Source: an uncultured Bacteroidota bacterium (GTDB lineage Bacteria > Bacteroidota > Bacteroidia > Chitinophagales > Saprospiraceae). Taken from it: DNA of 26,456 bases. The stretch's first letter is position 1. Every line of letters begins with the position of its first letter. Shown piece after piece: positions 8,818 through 17,719 of this stretch. The stretch covers positions 1 to 26,456 of the forward strand of contig CALEIL010000228.1 in NCBI GenBank assembly GCA_937876435.1, read 5' to 3'. The notes beneath the pieces are model-generated. The model did not search any database, was not told where the DNA came from, and saw nothing but the letters and a program-made list of their open reading frames with translations. A program made the position numbers and the translations under genes.

Positions 8818-8819
8818 AT
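8741..8819. promoter_or_regulatory. 11-bp inverted repeat bracketing the susC leader
   Basis: ATTTTCTACGT (8741-8751) and ACGTAGAAAAT (8809-8819) are perfect inverted repeats 57 bp apart. The second copy includes the first two bases of the susC ATG (8818-8820). The first copy overlaps the palindrome GAAAATATTTTC at 8735-8746. If transcribed, the arms would form an RNA stem sequestering the start codon. If bound as DNA, they would be two half-sites in looping geometry. Both roles are inferred. Confidence 0.4.
8758..8776 (+). promoter_or_regulatory. Candidate operator copy upstream of susC (shared with the MFS operon)
   Basis: CAGGttGGAAAAATTGACA is the second copy of the motif at 7234-7252. 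It sits inside the interval between the two inverted-repeat arms at 8741-8751 and 8809-8819. The TTGACA at its end could alternatively be part of a promoter, but I see no matching -10/-7 element at normal spacing. Confidence 0.4.
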
Positions 8820-11715
8820 GATGTGGAAATATGGTTTATTATTGCTTTTGCTTGGTCCATTGGCAACACATGCTCAGAACCTGGTGACAGGCACGGTGAC
8901 TGAAAATCTATCCGGGTCCACTTTAATCGGGGTTAATATTTTAGTAAAAGGAACTACTACTGGAGCTGTCACCGATGTTGATGGCCAGTATCAAATCTCC
9001 GCATCTTTAAACGACACTTTGATTTTTAGCTATATCGGATATGCCATGGAAGAACGAGTAGTCACGTCCACGACCTTAAATGTGACCATGTCCCAAAACA
9101 TCGAAGAATTGGGTGAAATCGTGGTGATCGGCTATGGAAGTGCCCGGAAAGAAGATCTGACCGGTGCTGCCGACCTCATCACCAACCGTGACTTCAATCG
9201 CGGTCCTATCGTTTCGGCACAGCAATTGATCGCAGGTCGAGTCGCAGGACTATCTGTGAGTTCGGGTGGTGGGGCACCTGGTGAAGGTCAAAATATCCTG
9301 ATCAGGGGGCTTGGTTCGTTGACCCTTAATAGCAGTCCTCTGATCGTGATCGATGGCATTCCATTGAACGATGGAGGAGTGGGAGGTTCCCGCAATCCTC
9401 TCAACCTGCTAAATCCCAATGACATTGAAAGCATGGTCGTCCTTAAAGATGCCTCAGCAACTGCCATATATGGATCCCGGGCAGCTAACGGTGTGATCCT
9501 GATCACGACTAAAAAAGGACGAGCAACTGATTTTACTTTCAACTATTCAGGCTCCGTGACCTCATTCCAACCTGATGGTTATACTGACGTTCTATCCGCA
9601 GACCAATTCAGGACGGTGGTACAATCTACGGGCAAAAGCGATGCAATCGCGCGATTGGGGTCCGCGAATACCAATTGGCAGGATGAGATATACGCTCCCG
9701 CTTTGGGAAATGACCATGCATTAAGTGCCCGGGGTGCGCTGTGGGGAATCCCACTTCGTACTTCGGTTGGTTATTCTGACCACAATGGCATTTTAAGAGG
9801 GGATAAATTCCAGCGAACGACCGCTTCCCTGAATCTGACTCCTTCTTTGTTGGATAATCACCTTAGTCTGGAATTGAACGCCCGTGGCGCGTATACAGAA
9901 AACACGTTTGCGGATCGCGGAGCCATCGGAAGTGCAGTAGACTATGACCCCACTCAACCCGTTTACGATCCGGAATCCCGATTTGATGGATACAGTACCT
10001 GGACCGGCACCAATGGGTACAAAATCAACCTGGCACCCACCAACCCGGTAGCCCTGCTCAATCTGATCGATGACACTTCTGAAGTGCGTAGATTCATCGG
10101 AAATGCCAAGGTCAACTATAAATTACATTTTCTTGCTGATATCACTGCTACATTAAATGCGGGGCTGGATTTGTCCAATAGTGGAGGAAGAAGAGCCACA
10201 TCGGAACTTATACCTACCTCAGATGCATCGTGGAACGGCTCACTGTCCAGGTATTCTCAGAAAGCAACCAATAAATTGCTCGATTTTTACCTCACATATC
10301 AGAAAGATGCCGGAAATCATTTTGTGAATATCGTGGGAGGATATTCCTATCAGGCCTTTGATTTTGACAATTACAATTACGACAGCGAAGCCGAAGAAGA
10401 TGGGAATGTATACGAATTTTATGATCTCTCCAAAAACGTTCTTTTATCTTATTTTGGTCGATTCAACTATAATTTCAAGCAAAAATACCTGATTACAGCT
10501 ACGTTGCGGGCTGATGCGTCTTCCAAGCTCAATCCCGAAGACCGATGGGGATACTTCCCCTCAGTAGCACTGGCCTGGAATCTGCACCGGGAACAATTCC
10601 TGCAAAATTCCGCCATTGAGGAACTCAAACTCAGGATAGGATATGGAGAAGTAGGAAATGTGAATGGATTGGGCGATTACAATTTTCTCACCCGGTACAC
10701 CGGTAGTCAGTCCACAGCCAATTACCAATTTGGGAATACCTTTTATCAAACCTACCGCCCAGAACCCATTAATGAGAACCTTAGGTGGGAGGTCGGACGG
10801 ACACTCAATGCCGGACTGGATTATTCAATATTCAATTACCGCGTATCGGGATCTGTCAACGTGTATCGCAAAGAAACCAGAGAATTGATAAGCAACACGA
10901 TCATTGATCCATTTACAAATTTTGGGAACCGAATCTCGGCCAATATCGGAGATATGGAGAATAAGGGGATCGAGTGGATGATCAATTTGGTACCAGTGAG
11001 GAAACAAAATCTGGAATGGTCCATCAATTTCAATGGGGCTTTCAATGAAAATACGGTCACAAATTTACCCGATCAGCAATTCGTGGGGAGTATCTCAGGA
11101 GGAACTGGAAATTCGGTTCAGACACATCTGGAAGACCGTTCCCCTTTTGCATATCTGGTATACAAGCAAGTTTATGACGAAGAGGGTTTTCCAATCGAAG
11201 GAGCCTATGTGGATCGGAATGGCGATAAACTGATCAATGAAAACGACAAATACTTGTATTGGGATCCCTACCCGGATATTTTGATGGGACTGGGAACAAA
11301 TTTGAACTATAAAAATTTTGATCTCCGGATTATGTCGAGGGCAAGTATTGGCAATTATAATTACTTTAATATTGCCTCCTACACCTCGTATTACAACCGA
11401 GCTACAGAAAATGCTATATTAACCAACCTTCATAGCGATTACCTAAAAACGCGATTTGTCAATAGTACTGAATCCAATTTACTCAGCGACCATTACCTCC
11501 AGGAAGCTTCATACTTCAAACTGGACAACGTCACCCTGGGATATACCTTCCCAAGCCTGGTGGGTAATTCATCGCTTAAAATATACTGTTCGGCTCAGAA
11601 CTTACTGACGATCACCGATTATGAGGGGGTAGATCCGGAGATTCCAGGTGGAATTGACAATAATTTCTACCCGCGTCCCAGGTCCTTCGTATTCGGAGTT
11701 AATATTGATTTTTGA
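8818..11715 (+). CDS. susC: SusC-like TonB-dependent outer membrane transporter
   Basis: This 965-residue outer membrane protein has a signal peptide (1-20, ending THAQ). A carboxypeptidase-D-regulatory-like beta domain typical of SusC proteins follows (23-93, with GVNILVKGTTTGAVTDVDGQY). A TonB-box-like stretch EIVVIGYG lies at 100-107. The plug domain covers about 113-233, with GEGQNILIRGLGSL, LIVIDGIPLND and YGSRAANGVILITTKKG. A large beta-barrel ends in a terminal phenylalanine (FVFGVNIDF), the usual C-terminal signal for barrel insertion. It pairs with the SusD lipoprotein encoded next and should import maltodextrins using TonB-ExbBD energy, which must be encoded elsewhere. It begins the plus-strand operon. 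SusC-family identity is certain; the substrate is inferred from the neighbouring amylases and SusE. Confidence 0.95.
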   Translation: MMWKYGLLLLLLGPLATHAQNLVTGTVTENLSGSTLIGVNILVKGTTTGAVTDVDGQYQISASLNDTLIFSYIGYAMEERVVTSTTLNVTMSQNIEELGEIVVIGYGSARKEDLTGAADLITNRDFNRGPIVSAQQLIAGRVAGLSVSSGGGAPGEGQNILIRGLGSLTLNSSPLIVIDGIPLNDGGVGGSRNPLNLLNPNDIESMVVLKDASATAIYGSRAANGVILITTKKGRATDFTFNYSGSVTSFQPDGYTDVLSADQFRTVVQSTGKSDAIARLGSANTNWQDEIYAPALGNDHALSARGALWGIPLRTSVGYSDHNGILRGDKFQRTTASLNLTPSLLDNHLSLELNARGAYTENTFADRGAIGSAVDYDPTQPVYDPESRFDGYSTWTGTNGYKINLAPTNPVALLNLIDDTSEVRRFIGNAKVNYKLHFLADITATLNAGLDLSNSGGRRATSELIPTSDASWNGSLSRYSQKATNKLLDFYLTYQKDAGNHFVNIVGGYSYQAFDFDNYNYDSEAEEDGNVYEFYDLSKNVLLSYFGRFNYNFKQKYLITATLRADASSKLNPEDRWGYFPSVALAWNLHREQFLQNSAIEELKLRIGYGEVGNVNGLGDYNFLTRYTGSQSTANYQFGNTFYQTYRPEPINENLRWEVGRTLNAGLDYSIFNYRVSGSVNVYRKETRELISNTIIDPFTNFGNRISANIGDMENKGIEWMINLVPVRKQNLEWSINFNGAFNENTVTNLPDQQFVGSISGGTGNSVQTHLEDRSPFAYLVYKQVYDEEGFPIEGAYVDRNGDKLINENDKYLYWDPYPDILMGLGTNLNYKNFDLRIMSRASIGNYNYFNIASYTSYYNRATENAILTNLHSDYLKTRFVNSTESNLLSDHYLQEASYFKLDNVTLGYTFPSLVGNSSLKIYCSAQNLLTITDYEGVDPEIPGGIDNNFYPRPRSFVFGVNIDF

Positions 11716-11762
11716 TGGATATGAACGAACCGGAAGTATTGCTAAATATGGAAACTAATATC

Positions 11763-13385
11763 ATGAATAAAATTATAAAAAGTACGGGGGTCATTTTATT
11801 AGCCTTAATAATGATATCCTGCCACGAGGACCTCAACCAATTCCCTATCGATCCCGATAGTTTTACAGAAGAAAATGTTTTCTTAAATGAGCTGGAAGCT
11901 AAAAGTGCTCTCGCGAAATTGTACGCCAGTCTAGCCGTCACAGGCCAACAGGGACCAGCCGGCCAGCCTGACATTTCGGATATCGATGAAGGGGCGTCAC
12001 AGTTCACGCGGGTGTTGTTCAATTTAAATGAACTAACTACTGATCATTGTGTCGTGGGCTGGGGTGATCCCGGACTGCCGGATTTACACGCACTCTCTTG
12101 GTCAGCCAGCAATGATTTTACGGAGGCCATGTACTATCGGCTAGCCCAGCAAGTGTCGTTCTGCAATTCGTTCATCTCCAATGCGGAGGCGTTGTTACCC
12201 AATCCCGATGTCGAAAACTTCATTGGAGAAGCCCGATTTTTGAGAGCCTATGCTTATTACAATCTGATTGATCTCTATGGTCATGTCCCATTGTCGACTA
12301 CCGTAACGACCGAATTGCCTGTCCAAAGCAATAGAACTGAATTATTTGATTTTGTGGAAAAGGAGTTACTTGAAATCCAGAATCATCTCCCTCCATCCGG
12401 AACCAACGAATACGGCCGCGTCGATCAGGTAGCTGCATGGGCTTTACTTTCACGACTATACCTCAATGCGGAAGAATGGATAGGTACGACAAAATATACA
12501 GAATCATTGAACTTTTCCAATCAGGTGATTAATTCCACGTATTTGATCAATACGAGCGATGGCAATGGGAGTGGCAGCGCCTATGATGAATTGTTCCTGG
12601 CAGACAACGATCGCAACGGTGCTCAGGATGAATTTATTTTTGTCGTAAATTTTGACGGACTCCAGTCTCAAACATTCGGCGGAACTACCTTCCTTGTCCA
12701 TGGAGCTTTGGGAGGCAACATGGATCCTGCCCTTTATGGAGTAAATGGCGGCTGGGGGGGCTATCGTTCCACAGGGGCACTGGTCAGCAAATTTGATGAA
12801 TCCATCACCGCGACCGATGACGAGGGTTATCCGGTTTCATGGGCCGATAATCGTGCGATGTTTCACACCGATGGCCAAAGCTATGAAATCAATGCCATCG
12901 CAAATGCCTTCGGAGATGGATACGCTGTGACGAAATTTAAAAATGTGGATATCAATGGGAATCAGGGCAAAGATACAGGAGGGGATTATGTAGACACTGA
13001 CCTCCCATTGATCCGTTTGGCAGAAATATACCTAAACTATGCCGAAGCGGTGCTTCGTGGCGGCACCGGAGGAGATCCAATCACTGCACTGGGTCTTATT
13101 AACCAGCTACGCGAACGGGCCTTTGGCAACACCAACGGTAATATTTCAAATGAAGATCTTAGTCTGGATTTTATCCTCGATGAGCGGTCGCGTGAATTGT
13201 ATTGGGAAGGGTTACGACGCACCGATCTGATTCGCTACGATCTATTTACAAGCGGAGATTACCTCTGGCCCTGGAAAGGCAATGCCAAAAATGGGGTTCC
13301 AGTAGCGGACAGCCGAAAATTATTTCCACTTCCAAATAACATCATTATCATCAATCCAAATCTGACCCAGAACCCCGGATATTAA
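11763..13385 (+). CDS. susD: SusD-like surface glycan-binding lipoprotein
   Basis: I chose the ATG at 11763 (540 residues) because MNKIIKSTGVILLALIMISC is then a clean lipoprotein signal with the acylated cysteine at residue 20. The frame is open upstream to the susC stop, but that would put a polar extension before the signal. HEDL after the cysteine is an acidic surface-export-like signal. The fold signatures are present: the N-terminal SusD segment, the TPR-like EARFLRAYAYYNLIDLYG, and the C-terminal LIRLAEIYLNYAEAVLRGG and DERSRELYWEGLRRTDLIRY. It ends with the usual SusD tail LFPLPNNIIIINPNLTQNPGY shortened by nothing. It would cap the SusC barrel and bind starch oligosaccharides. It starts 47 bp after susC ends. 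Confidence 0.94.
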   Translation: MNKIIKSTGVILLALIMISCHEDLNQFPIDPDSFTEENVFLNELEAKSALAKLYASLAVTGQQGPAGQPDISDIDEGASQFTRVLFNLNELTTDHCVVGWGDPGLPDLHALSWSASNDFTEAMYYRLAQQVSFCNSFISNAEALLPNPDVENFIGEARFLRAYAYYNLIDLYGHVPLSTTVTTELPVQSNRTELFDFVEKELLEIQNHLPPSGTNEYGRVDQVAAWALLSRLYLNAEEWIGTTKYTESLNFSNQVINSTYLINTSDGNGSGSAYDELFLADNDRNGAQDEFIFVVNFDGLQSQTFGGTTFLVHGALGGNMDPALYGVNGGWGGYRSTGALVSKFDESITATDDEGYPVSWADNRAMFHTDGQSYEINAIANAFGDGYAVTKFKNVDINGNQGKDTGGDYVDTDLPLIRLAEIYLNYAEAVLRGGTGGDPITALGLINQLRERAFGNTNGNISNEDLSLDFILDERSRELYWEGLRRTDLIRYDLFTSGDYLWPWKGNAKNGVPVADSRKLFPLPNNIIIINPNLTQNPGY

Positions 13386-13407
13386 TTTGACCTTAAAACA
13401 AACAATT

Positions 13408-14529
13408 ATGGAAAATATAATACGCGTATTCACATTTACATTACTAGCCTTATCACTCACAGTGTCCTGCATCGACGATCAGGGAAAATTTGAATTTACC
13501 GCTCAGGAACCTTCGGAAAATATCATTTTTACTAATACTTTTTTGAATGAATACGTATTGACCAACCAAACCCTAAACAATATTTCTGAACGGTTTGTGT
13601 GGAACACGCCTTCGTTTGGCGTGGAAACACCTGTCCAGTATGAGCTCCAGGGGGCACCAACTACCGATTTTTCAGATATAACAGTTCTGGGGAGTACGAA
13701 TGATAACCAATTTGCTGTAACAGTAGCCCAGATGATGGCTTTGGCCCAGAAGGCTGGCCTGGACAATGATCCGGAGAACAATGAAATCGTAGATGGCGAG
13801 GTCATCCCCAATAACTCCGGAACCATCTACTTCCGGGTAAAAGCTTCAGTAGGTAGCCAACAAAACCTGGAAACCGTATCTCCACCTCAAAGTATGAATG
13901 TATTTTTGCCCGAACCACAGGGACAAGAAGAGGAACCCGCATTACCAATGCTCGCAGTTCCGGGTAATCATCAGGGGTGGTCACCAGAAACAGCGCCCCT
14001 GCTATCCGCTTCGGGAATAGGAAAGACGGACTATGAAGGCTATGTTTGGCTGGATGGTGGCTATAAATTTCTGGCTCCAAACGATGACGGATTATTCCAG
14101 TGGGGTAATACGGATTGGGGCGATGATGGTACTTTCTCCGGAAAACTGGTAGCCGATGATGAAGTTGATTGTACAAGCGACCCCGGTCATTACTTCGTGC
14201 AAGTGAATACAGAAGAACTTACTTATTCTACTACGGCATACCAATGGGGCCTTATCGGTTCCGCAACTCCGGGAGGATGGGATTCGGACACAGATTTGGC
14301 CTTTGACCCGGCTACCGGATTATGGAGCGTGACTTTGGATCTGATCGGTGGAATGGAAATAAAATTTCGTGCAAACGATGCATGGGACTGGAATTATGGA
14401 GATGATGAATCGGATGGTTCACTAGAAGTGGGTTCTGCCAATATTCTGATTGCTGACGGGGGAAATTATACTGTTATTCTCGATCTGACTACGCCCAGGA
14501 ATTACACGTATGAGTTGATTTTGAATTAG
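13408..14529 (+). CDS. susE: SusE-like starch-binding lipoprotein
   Basis: The ATG at 13408 gives 373 residues; an upstream TTG in frame is rejected. The signal MENIIRVFTFTLLALSLTVSC places the lipid on C21, and the following IDD is acidic, consistent with surface exposure. An N-terminal SusE-type domain (about 25-175) contains RFVWNTPSFG and GTIYFRVKASVG. Two tandem SusE/SusF-type carbohydrate-binding modules follow. The first starts around LAVPGNHQGWSPETAPLL, and the second has WGLIGSATPGGWDSDTDL and FRANDAWDWNYGDD. Their tryptophans are the expected sugar-stacking residues. The protein should hold starch at the cell surface beside SusCD. It begins 22 bp after susD. No separate SusF is present, so this two-module protein may carry the whole accessory binding role. 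Confidence 0.9.
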   Translation: MENIIRVFTFTLLALSLTVSCIDDQGKFEFTAQEPSENIIFTNTFLNEYVLTNQTLNNISERFVWNTPSFGVETPVQYELQGAPTTDFSDITVLGSTNDNQFAVTVAQMMALAQKAGLDNDPENNEIVDGEVIPNNSGTIYFRVKASVGSQQNLETVSPPQSMNVFLPEPQGQEEEPALPMLAVPGNHQGWSPETAPLLSASGIGKTDYEGYVWLDGGYKFLAPNDDGLFQWGNTDWGDDGTFSGKLVADDEVDCTSDPGHYFVQVNTEELTYSTTAYQWGLIGSATPGGWDSDTDLAFDPATGLWSVTLDLIGGMEIKFRANDAWDWNYGDDESDGSLEVGSANILIADGGNYTVILDLTTPRNYTYELILN

Positions 14530-14546
14530 TGGGGACTGGGATTGGA

Positions 14547-14592
14547 AAGCCGGAGTAGGCGGTGGGAGAAGAAGCCTGCGGCGTCGTGGCTT
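14547..14592 (-). repeat. Palindromic intergenic repeat, copy C (inverted orientation)
   Basis: AAGCC (14547-14551) and GGCTT (14588-14592) form the ends. Read on the minus strand, the interior has GCCGCAGG and CACCGCC, resembling ACGCAGG and CACCGC in copy B at 23316-23366. The match is weaker than between copies A and B. It lies 18 bp after the susE stop and could act as its terminator. Confidence 0.35.
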
Positions 14593-14672
14593 GTGTATAA
14601 ACAAGGCGCCTTTACCCTACACTGGTTGAGCGTTGTACGGATTATTGCAAAGATTCTTAATCTTCTACTCAA

Positions 14673-14725
14673 GGCGAAAGGCGGACACGCTCTCACGCAG
14701 GCATACACCACAGCCTCCTTCCGCC
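14673..14725 (+). repeat. Palindromic intergenic repeat, copy A
   Basis: The ends GGCGAAAGG (14673-14681) and CCTTCCGCC (14717-14725) are near-perfect inverted arms. The interior, with TCACGCAGGC and the trailing CCTTCCG, aligns over its whole length with the element at 23316-23366 (roughly three quarters identical by eye). It sits 25 bp before the start of the secreted amylase gene, so it may lie in that gene's leader. Confidence 0.55.
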
Positions 14726-14750
14726 AGAGCAATTGTTTAAATTGACAATT

Positions 14751-17594
14751 ATGAAAATCTGGCATCTGGTTCTTATTCTCCTCATCGCTATATGCGGAAG
14801 CGCATGGGGGCAGGTACAGGAAGTTGAATTTTCTATACAACCGGAGGTATTTGGAGAAAATGATACCGTCGAAATCACGGTAACGGGATTGTCGGTCAGC
14901 ATGTGGGGTGTAAATGATGTCTATCTCTGGGCATGGTCGTACGACACCGACCACGAAAATCCGATGGATGCCCCTGGCAACGGTACATGGGACAATTCGG
15001 GTGAATCACATAAACTAGACCATTTGGGCGAAGGGGTATACCGGTTGACCCTGGTTCCTACCAAATTTTTTAACCGACAAGGGATTGGTCGGATAGGGTT
15101 GCTGGTAAAAGCTAAAAATGGATCCGGTGATAAAAAATCTCAGGACTTTTTGGTGGAAGTAGGCAGATTTCAAATCCGGCTTAACCAACCTGAACAAACA
15201 CTCACCATTCTGGATTCTGCCGGTAGTCTGATGATCCACGCCAATACATCCTACCAGGCCATATTTACACTGCTTGCCAACAATGATACGGCACACACCA
15301 CCTCCCAACCGGATTCCGTGTACGAGTACGAATACGAGTTGACAAGGAATACTCATTTTGTTCTCCAGGCGACCGGGATGAATGAAACATCAACTCTTTC
15401 CTTTTCAGCCGTGATCAAACCTACCGTAGAGATTGCTTCCTTGCCCGACATTTTTGAAGATGGTATCAATTATCATCCCCAGGATTCCAGTTCGCTGGTT
15501 CTCGTGCTGTATGCACCTGGCAAAGAATGGGTTCATCTCATCAGCAATCTCAATGACTGGCAGATCGACAATAATTATCTGATGAAAAAAGACACCGCCC
15601 GTGATCGATTCTGGATCAACCTGGAGGATGTGGATGGTCATGTGAATGTTTTATTTCAATACCTGGTTGAATTTACGATCAATATCGCGGATCCCTATTC
15701 CACGCTTATCCTCGATCCCCACCACGATGCCCTGATAGATAGTACGATCTGGCCGGATTTGCCAGAATATCCCACAGGGCAGACCACAGAAGCGGTTACG
15801 TGGTTTCGGACAAATACCCCTCCCTACAGGTGGGAAAACGACGGATTTGTACCCCCACCCCGGGAAAACCTGATCATCTATGAAATCCTGATCAGGGATT
15901 TTGACGAACGGCATAGTTTTGATGCCGTTCGCGAACGCCTGGATTACCTCCAGGATCTGGGGGTCAACGCGATCGAACTCATGCCCGTGAATGAATTTGA
16001 CGGCAATGAAAGCTGGGGATATAACCCTTCCTTCCATTCGGCTCTTGACAAATATTACGGCTCACCTTCAGCATTGAAAAGACTGATCGACGAATGTCAC
16101 GGCAGGGGTATGGCTGTCATCCTGGATGTGGTATTCAACCATGCCACGGGTCAAAATCCTTATGTCCGGTTGTGGAATGATTGCAACGGTTGTCTCGACG
16201 GCAAACCCACCCAGGACAACCCGTTCTTCAATGAAAACGCCACACATACCTACAGCGTTTTTCATGATTTTAATCATCAGGCTCATGCAACCCAGGCCTA
16301 CGTCCAAAACTCCATCAGCCACTGGATCCGTGAGTTCCGAATCGACGGATTTCGATGGGACCTCACCAAAGGATTTACGCAAAATTGCACCGGTACAAAC
16401 GCAGAAAACTGCACAAATTCCTATCAGGCAGATCGGGTAGAAGTTCTCAAATCCTACGCAGATATTCAATGGAACTTAAATCCTGATTTTCTGGTAATTT
16501 TCGAACATTTGGGGATCGCTTCTTCATCGGATGAAGAGAAAGAATGGGCACGATACCGCCAGGATGAAAATCTTGGCATCCTGTTCTGGAACAATCTCAA
16601 TCATTCATACAGTGAAGCTGGTATGGGTTACCATGATAGCGGAAAATCAGATGTCTCCAGGGTATATGGTCCCAACCGAAATCTACCGGTTGGTGCTGCC
16701 ATTTCATACATGGAAAGCCACGATGAAGAGAGGTTGATGTATAAAATGTTAGAATTTGGTCATAAATCAGGAGGATATAAGATTCAATCCAACTCTACTG
16801 CATTGAACCGGGTCAAATTGGTCGCTGCTTTTTTTCTGACCGTCCCCGGTCCCAAATTGATCTGGCAGTTTGGCGAACTCGGATATCCCGTTTCCATCAA
16901 CTTTAATGGCCGGACTGGAAATAAACCCATCCATTGGGAATACGCTGATAACCCGGAGCGGCAGAATGTATATAAGACCTTCCAGGCTTTAATGAAACTT
17001 CGGCAATCCAGCCCGGCATTTACTGATCCCGAAGCTAACGTAGAAACCAATCTTTCGGGTATCGTCAAGGATATCGCCATCCAACATCCTGATATGAATG
17101 TAGTAATCACCGGCAACTTCGGTGTCACAGAGAATACCACTCAACCTCATTTTAGTCGGTCAGGAAAATGGTATGAATATTTCTCCGGGGATTCCATTTT
17201 GATTTCCAAAAGAGACACCATGTGGATGCTGAATCCCGGAGAATTTAAAGTTTTCACGACCCGGAAATTGGAAAATCCGGAGGAGGATATTTTGACATAT
17301 ACCACTCAAGACCCGATGGGAGGGTATTTATTACATCGTCCCACCTTATTTCCAAATTATCCCAATCCTTTTGAATCAGAGACACGGATCATCTACCACC
17401 TACCCGCGTCAACACCTGTGACCCTTGATGTATTTGATATCATCGGTCGAAAAGTTAGAACTCTCGTAGATCAGAACCAACAGGTCGGTGAACACCAGGT
17501 TGATTTCTCAGCCGGACCACTTCGGCCAGGTATATATTATGTCAGGTTGAGAACAAAAAACTATACTTCTGTCCGAAAAATGATTTGTCAATAA
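14751..17594 (+). CDS. Multidomain GH13 alpha-amylase secreted by the type IX system
   Basis: The ATG at 14751 gives 947 residues and a standard signal peptide (1-20, ending GSAWG). Two N-terminal beta domains (about 22-140 and 140-225) precede a CBM48-like module (about 245-330, with VHLISNLNDW). The GH13 barrel starts near 373. Catalytic regions are complete: I DVVFNH (459-464), II FRIDGFRWD (nucleophile D537), III FEHLG (acid E585) and IV ESHDE (D658). The last 80 residues form a type A T9SS sorting domain: LFPNYPNPFESETRI, then VFDIIGRKVRTL and GIYYVRLRT. The enzyme should therefore be exported across the outer membrane and either anchored or released. It probably fills the role of SusG, attacking starch outside the cell. 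It follows susE after 221 bp containing two palindromic repeats, so it may have its own promoter. Confidence 0.93.
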   Translation: MKIWHLVLILLIAICGSAWGQVQEVEFSIQPEVFGENDTVEITVTGLSVSMWGVNDVYLWAWSYDTDHENPMDAPGNGTWDNSGESHKLDHLGEGVYRLTLVPTKFFNRQGIGRIGLLVKAKNGSGDKKSQDFLVEVGRFQIRLNQPEQTLTILDSAGSLMIHANTSYQAIFTLLANNDTAHTTSQPDSVYEYEYELTRNTHFVLQATGMNETSTLSFSAVIKPTVEIASLPDIFEDGINYHPQDSSSLVLVLYAPGKEWVHLISNLNDWQIDNNYLMKKDTARDRFWINLEDVDGHVNVLFQYLVEFTINIADPYSTLILDPHHDALIDSTIWPDLPEYPTGQTTEAVTWFRTNTPPYRWENDGFVPPPRENLIIYEILIRDFDERHSFDAVRERLDYLQDLGVNAIELMPVNEFDGNESWGYNPSFHSALDKYYGSPSALKRLIDECHGRGMAVILDVVFNHATGQNPYVRLWNDCNGCLDGKPTQDNPFFNENATHTYSVFHDFNHQAHATQAYVQNSISHWIREFRIDGFRWDLTKGFTQNCTGTNAENCTNSYQADRVEVLKSYADIQWNLNPDFLVIFEHLGIASSSDEEKEWARYRQDENLGILFWNNLNHSYSEAGMGYHDSGKSDVSRVYGPNRNLPVGAAISYMESHDEERLMYKMLEFGHKSGGYKIQSNSTALNRVKLVAAFFLTVPGPKLIWQFGELGYPVSINFNGRTGNKPIHWEYADNPERQNVYKTFQALMKLRQSSPAFTDPEANVETNLSGIVKDIAIQHPDMNVVITGNFGVTENTTQPHFSRSGKWYEYFSGDSILISKRDTMWMLNPGEFKVFTTRKLENPEEDILTYTTQDPMGGYLLHRPTLFPNYPNPFESETRIIYHLPASTPVTLDVFDIIGRKVRTLVDQNQQVGEHQVDFSAGPLRPGIYYVRLRTKNYTSVRKMICQ

Positions 17595-17649
17595 ACCTAT
17601 TCTTTGTACACTCGGGACGCATTGTATTGACCGGCCCATGCCCATACAT

Positions 17650-17669
17650 GCAAGCTGGGCCCAGCTTGC
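17650..17669. repeat. 20-bp perfect palindrome
   Basis: GCAAGCTGGGCCCAGCTTGC is perfectly self-complementary. As RNA it could form an 8-bp stem with a GGCC loop. It begins 55 bp after the secreted-amylase stop and has no U-run after it, so it is not a classical terminator. Flanking CCATAC (17642-17647) and GTATGG (17687-17692) could extend the folding. Confidence 0.7.
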
Positions 17670-17719
17670 CCGCCGTGCCTGCCTGGGTATGGATACCTGG
17701 TGAGGATGTACCATAAAAA

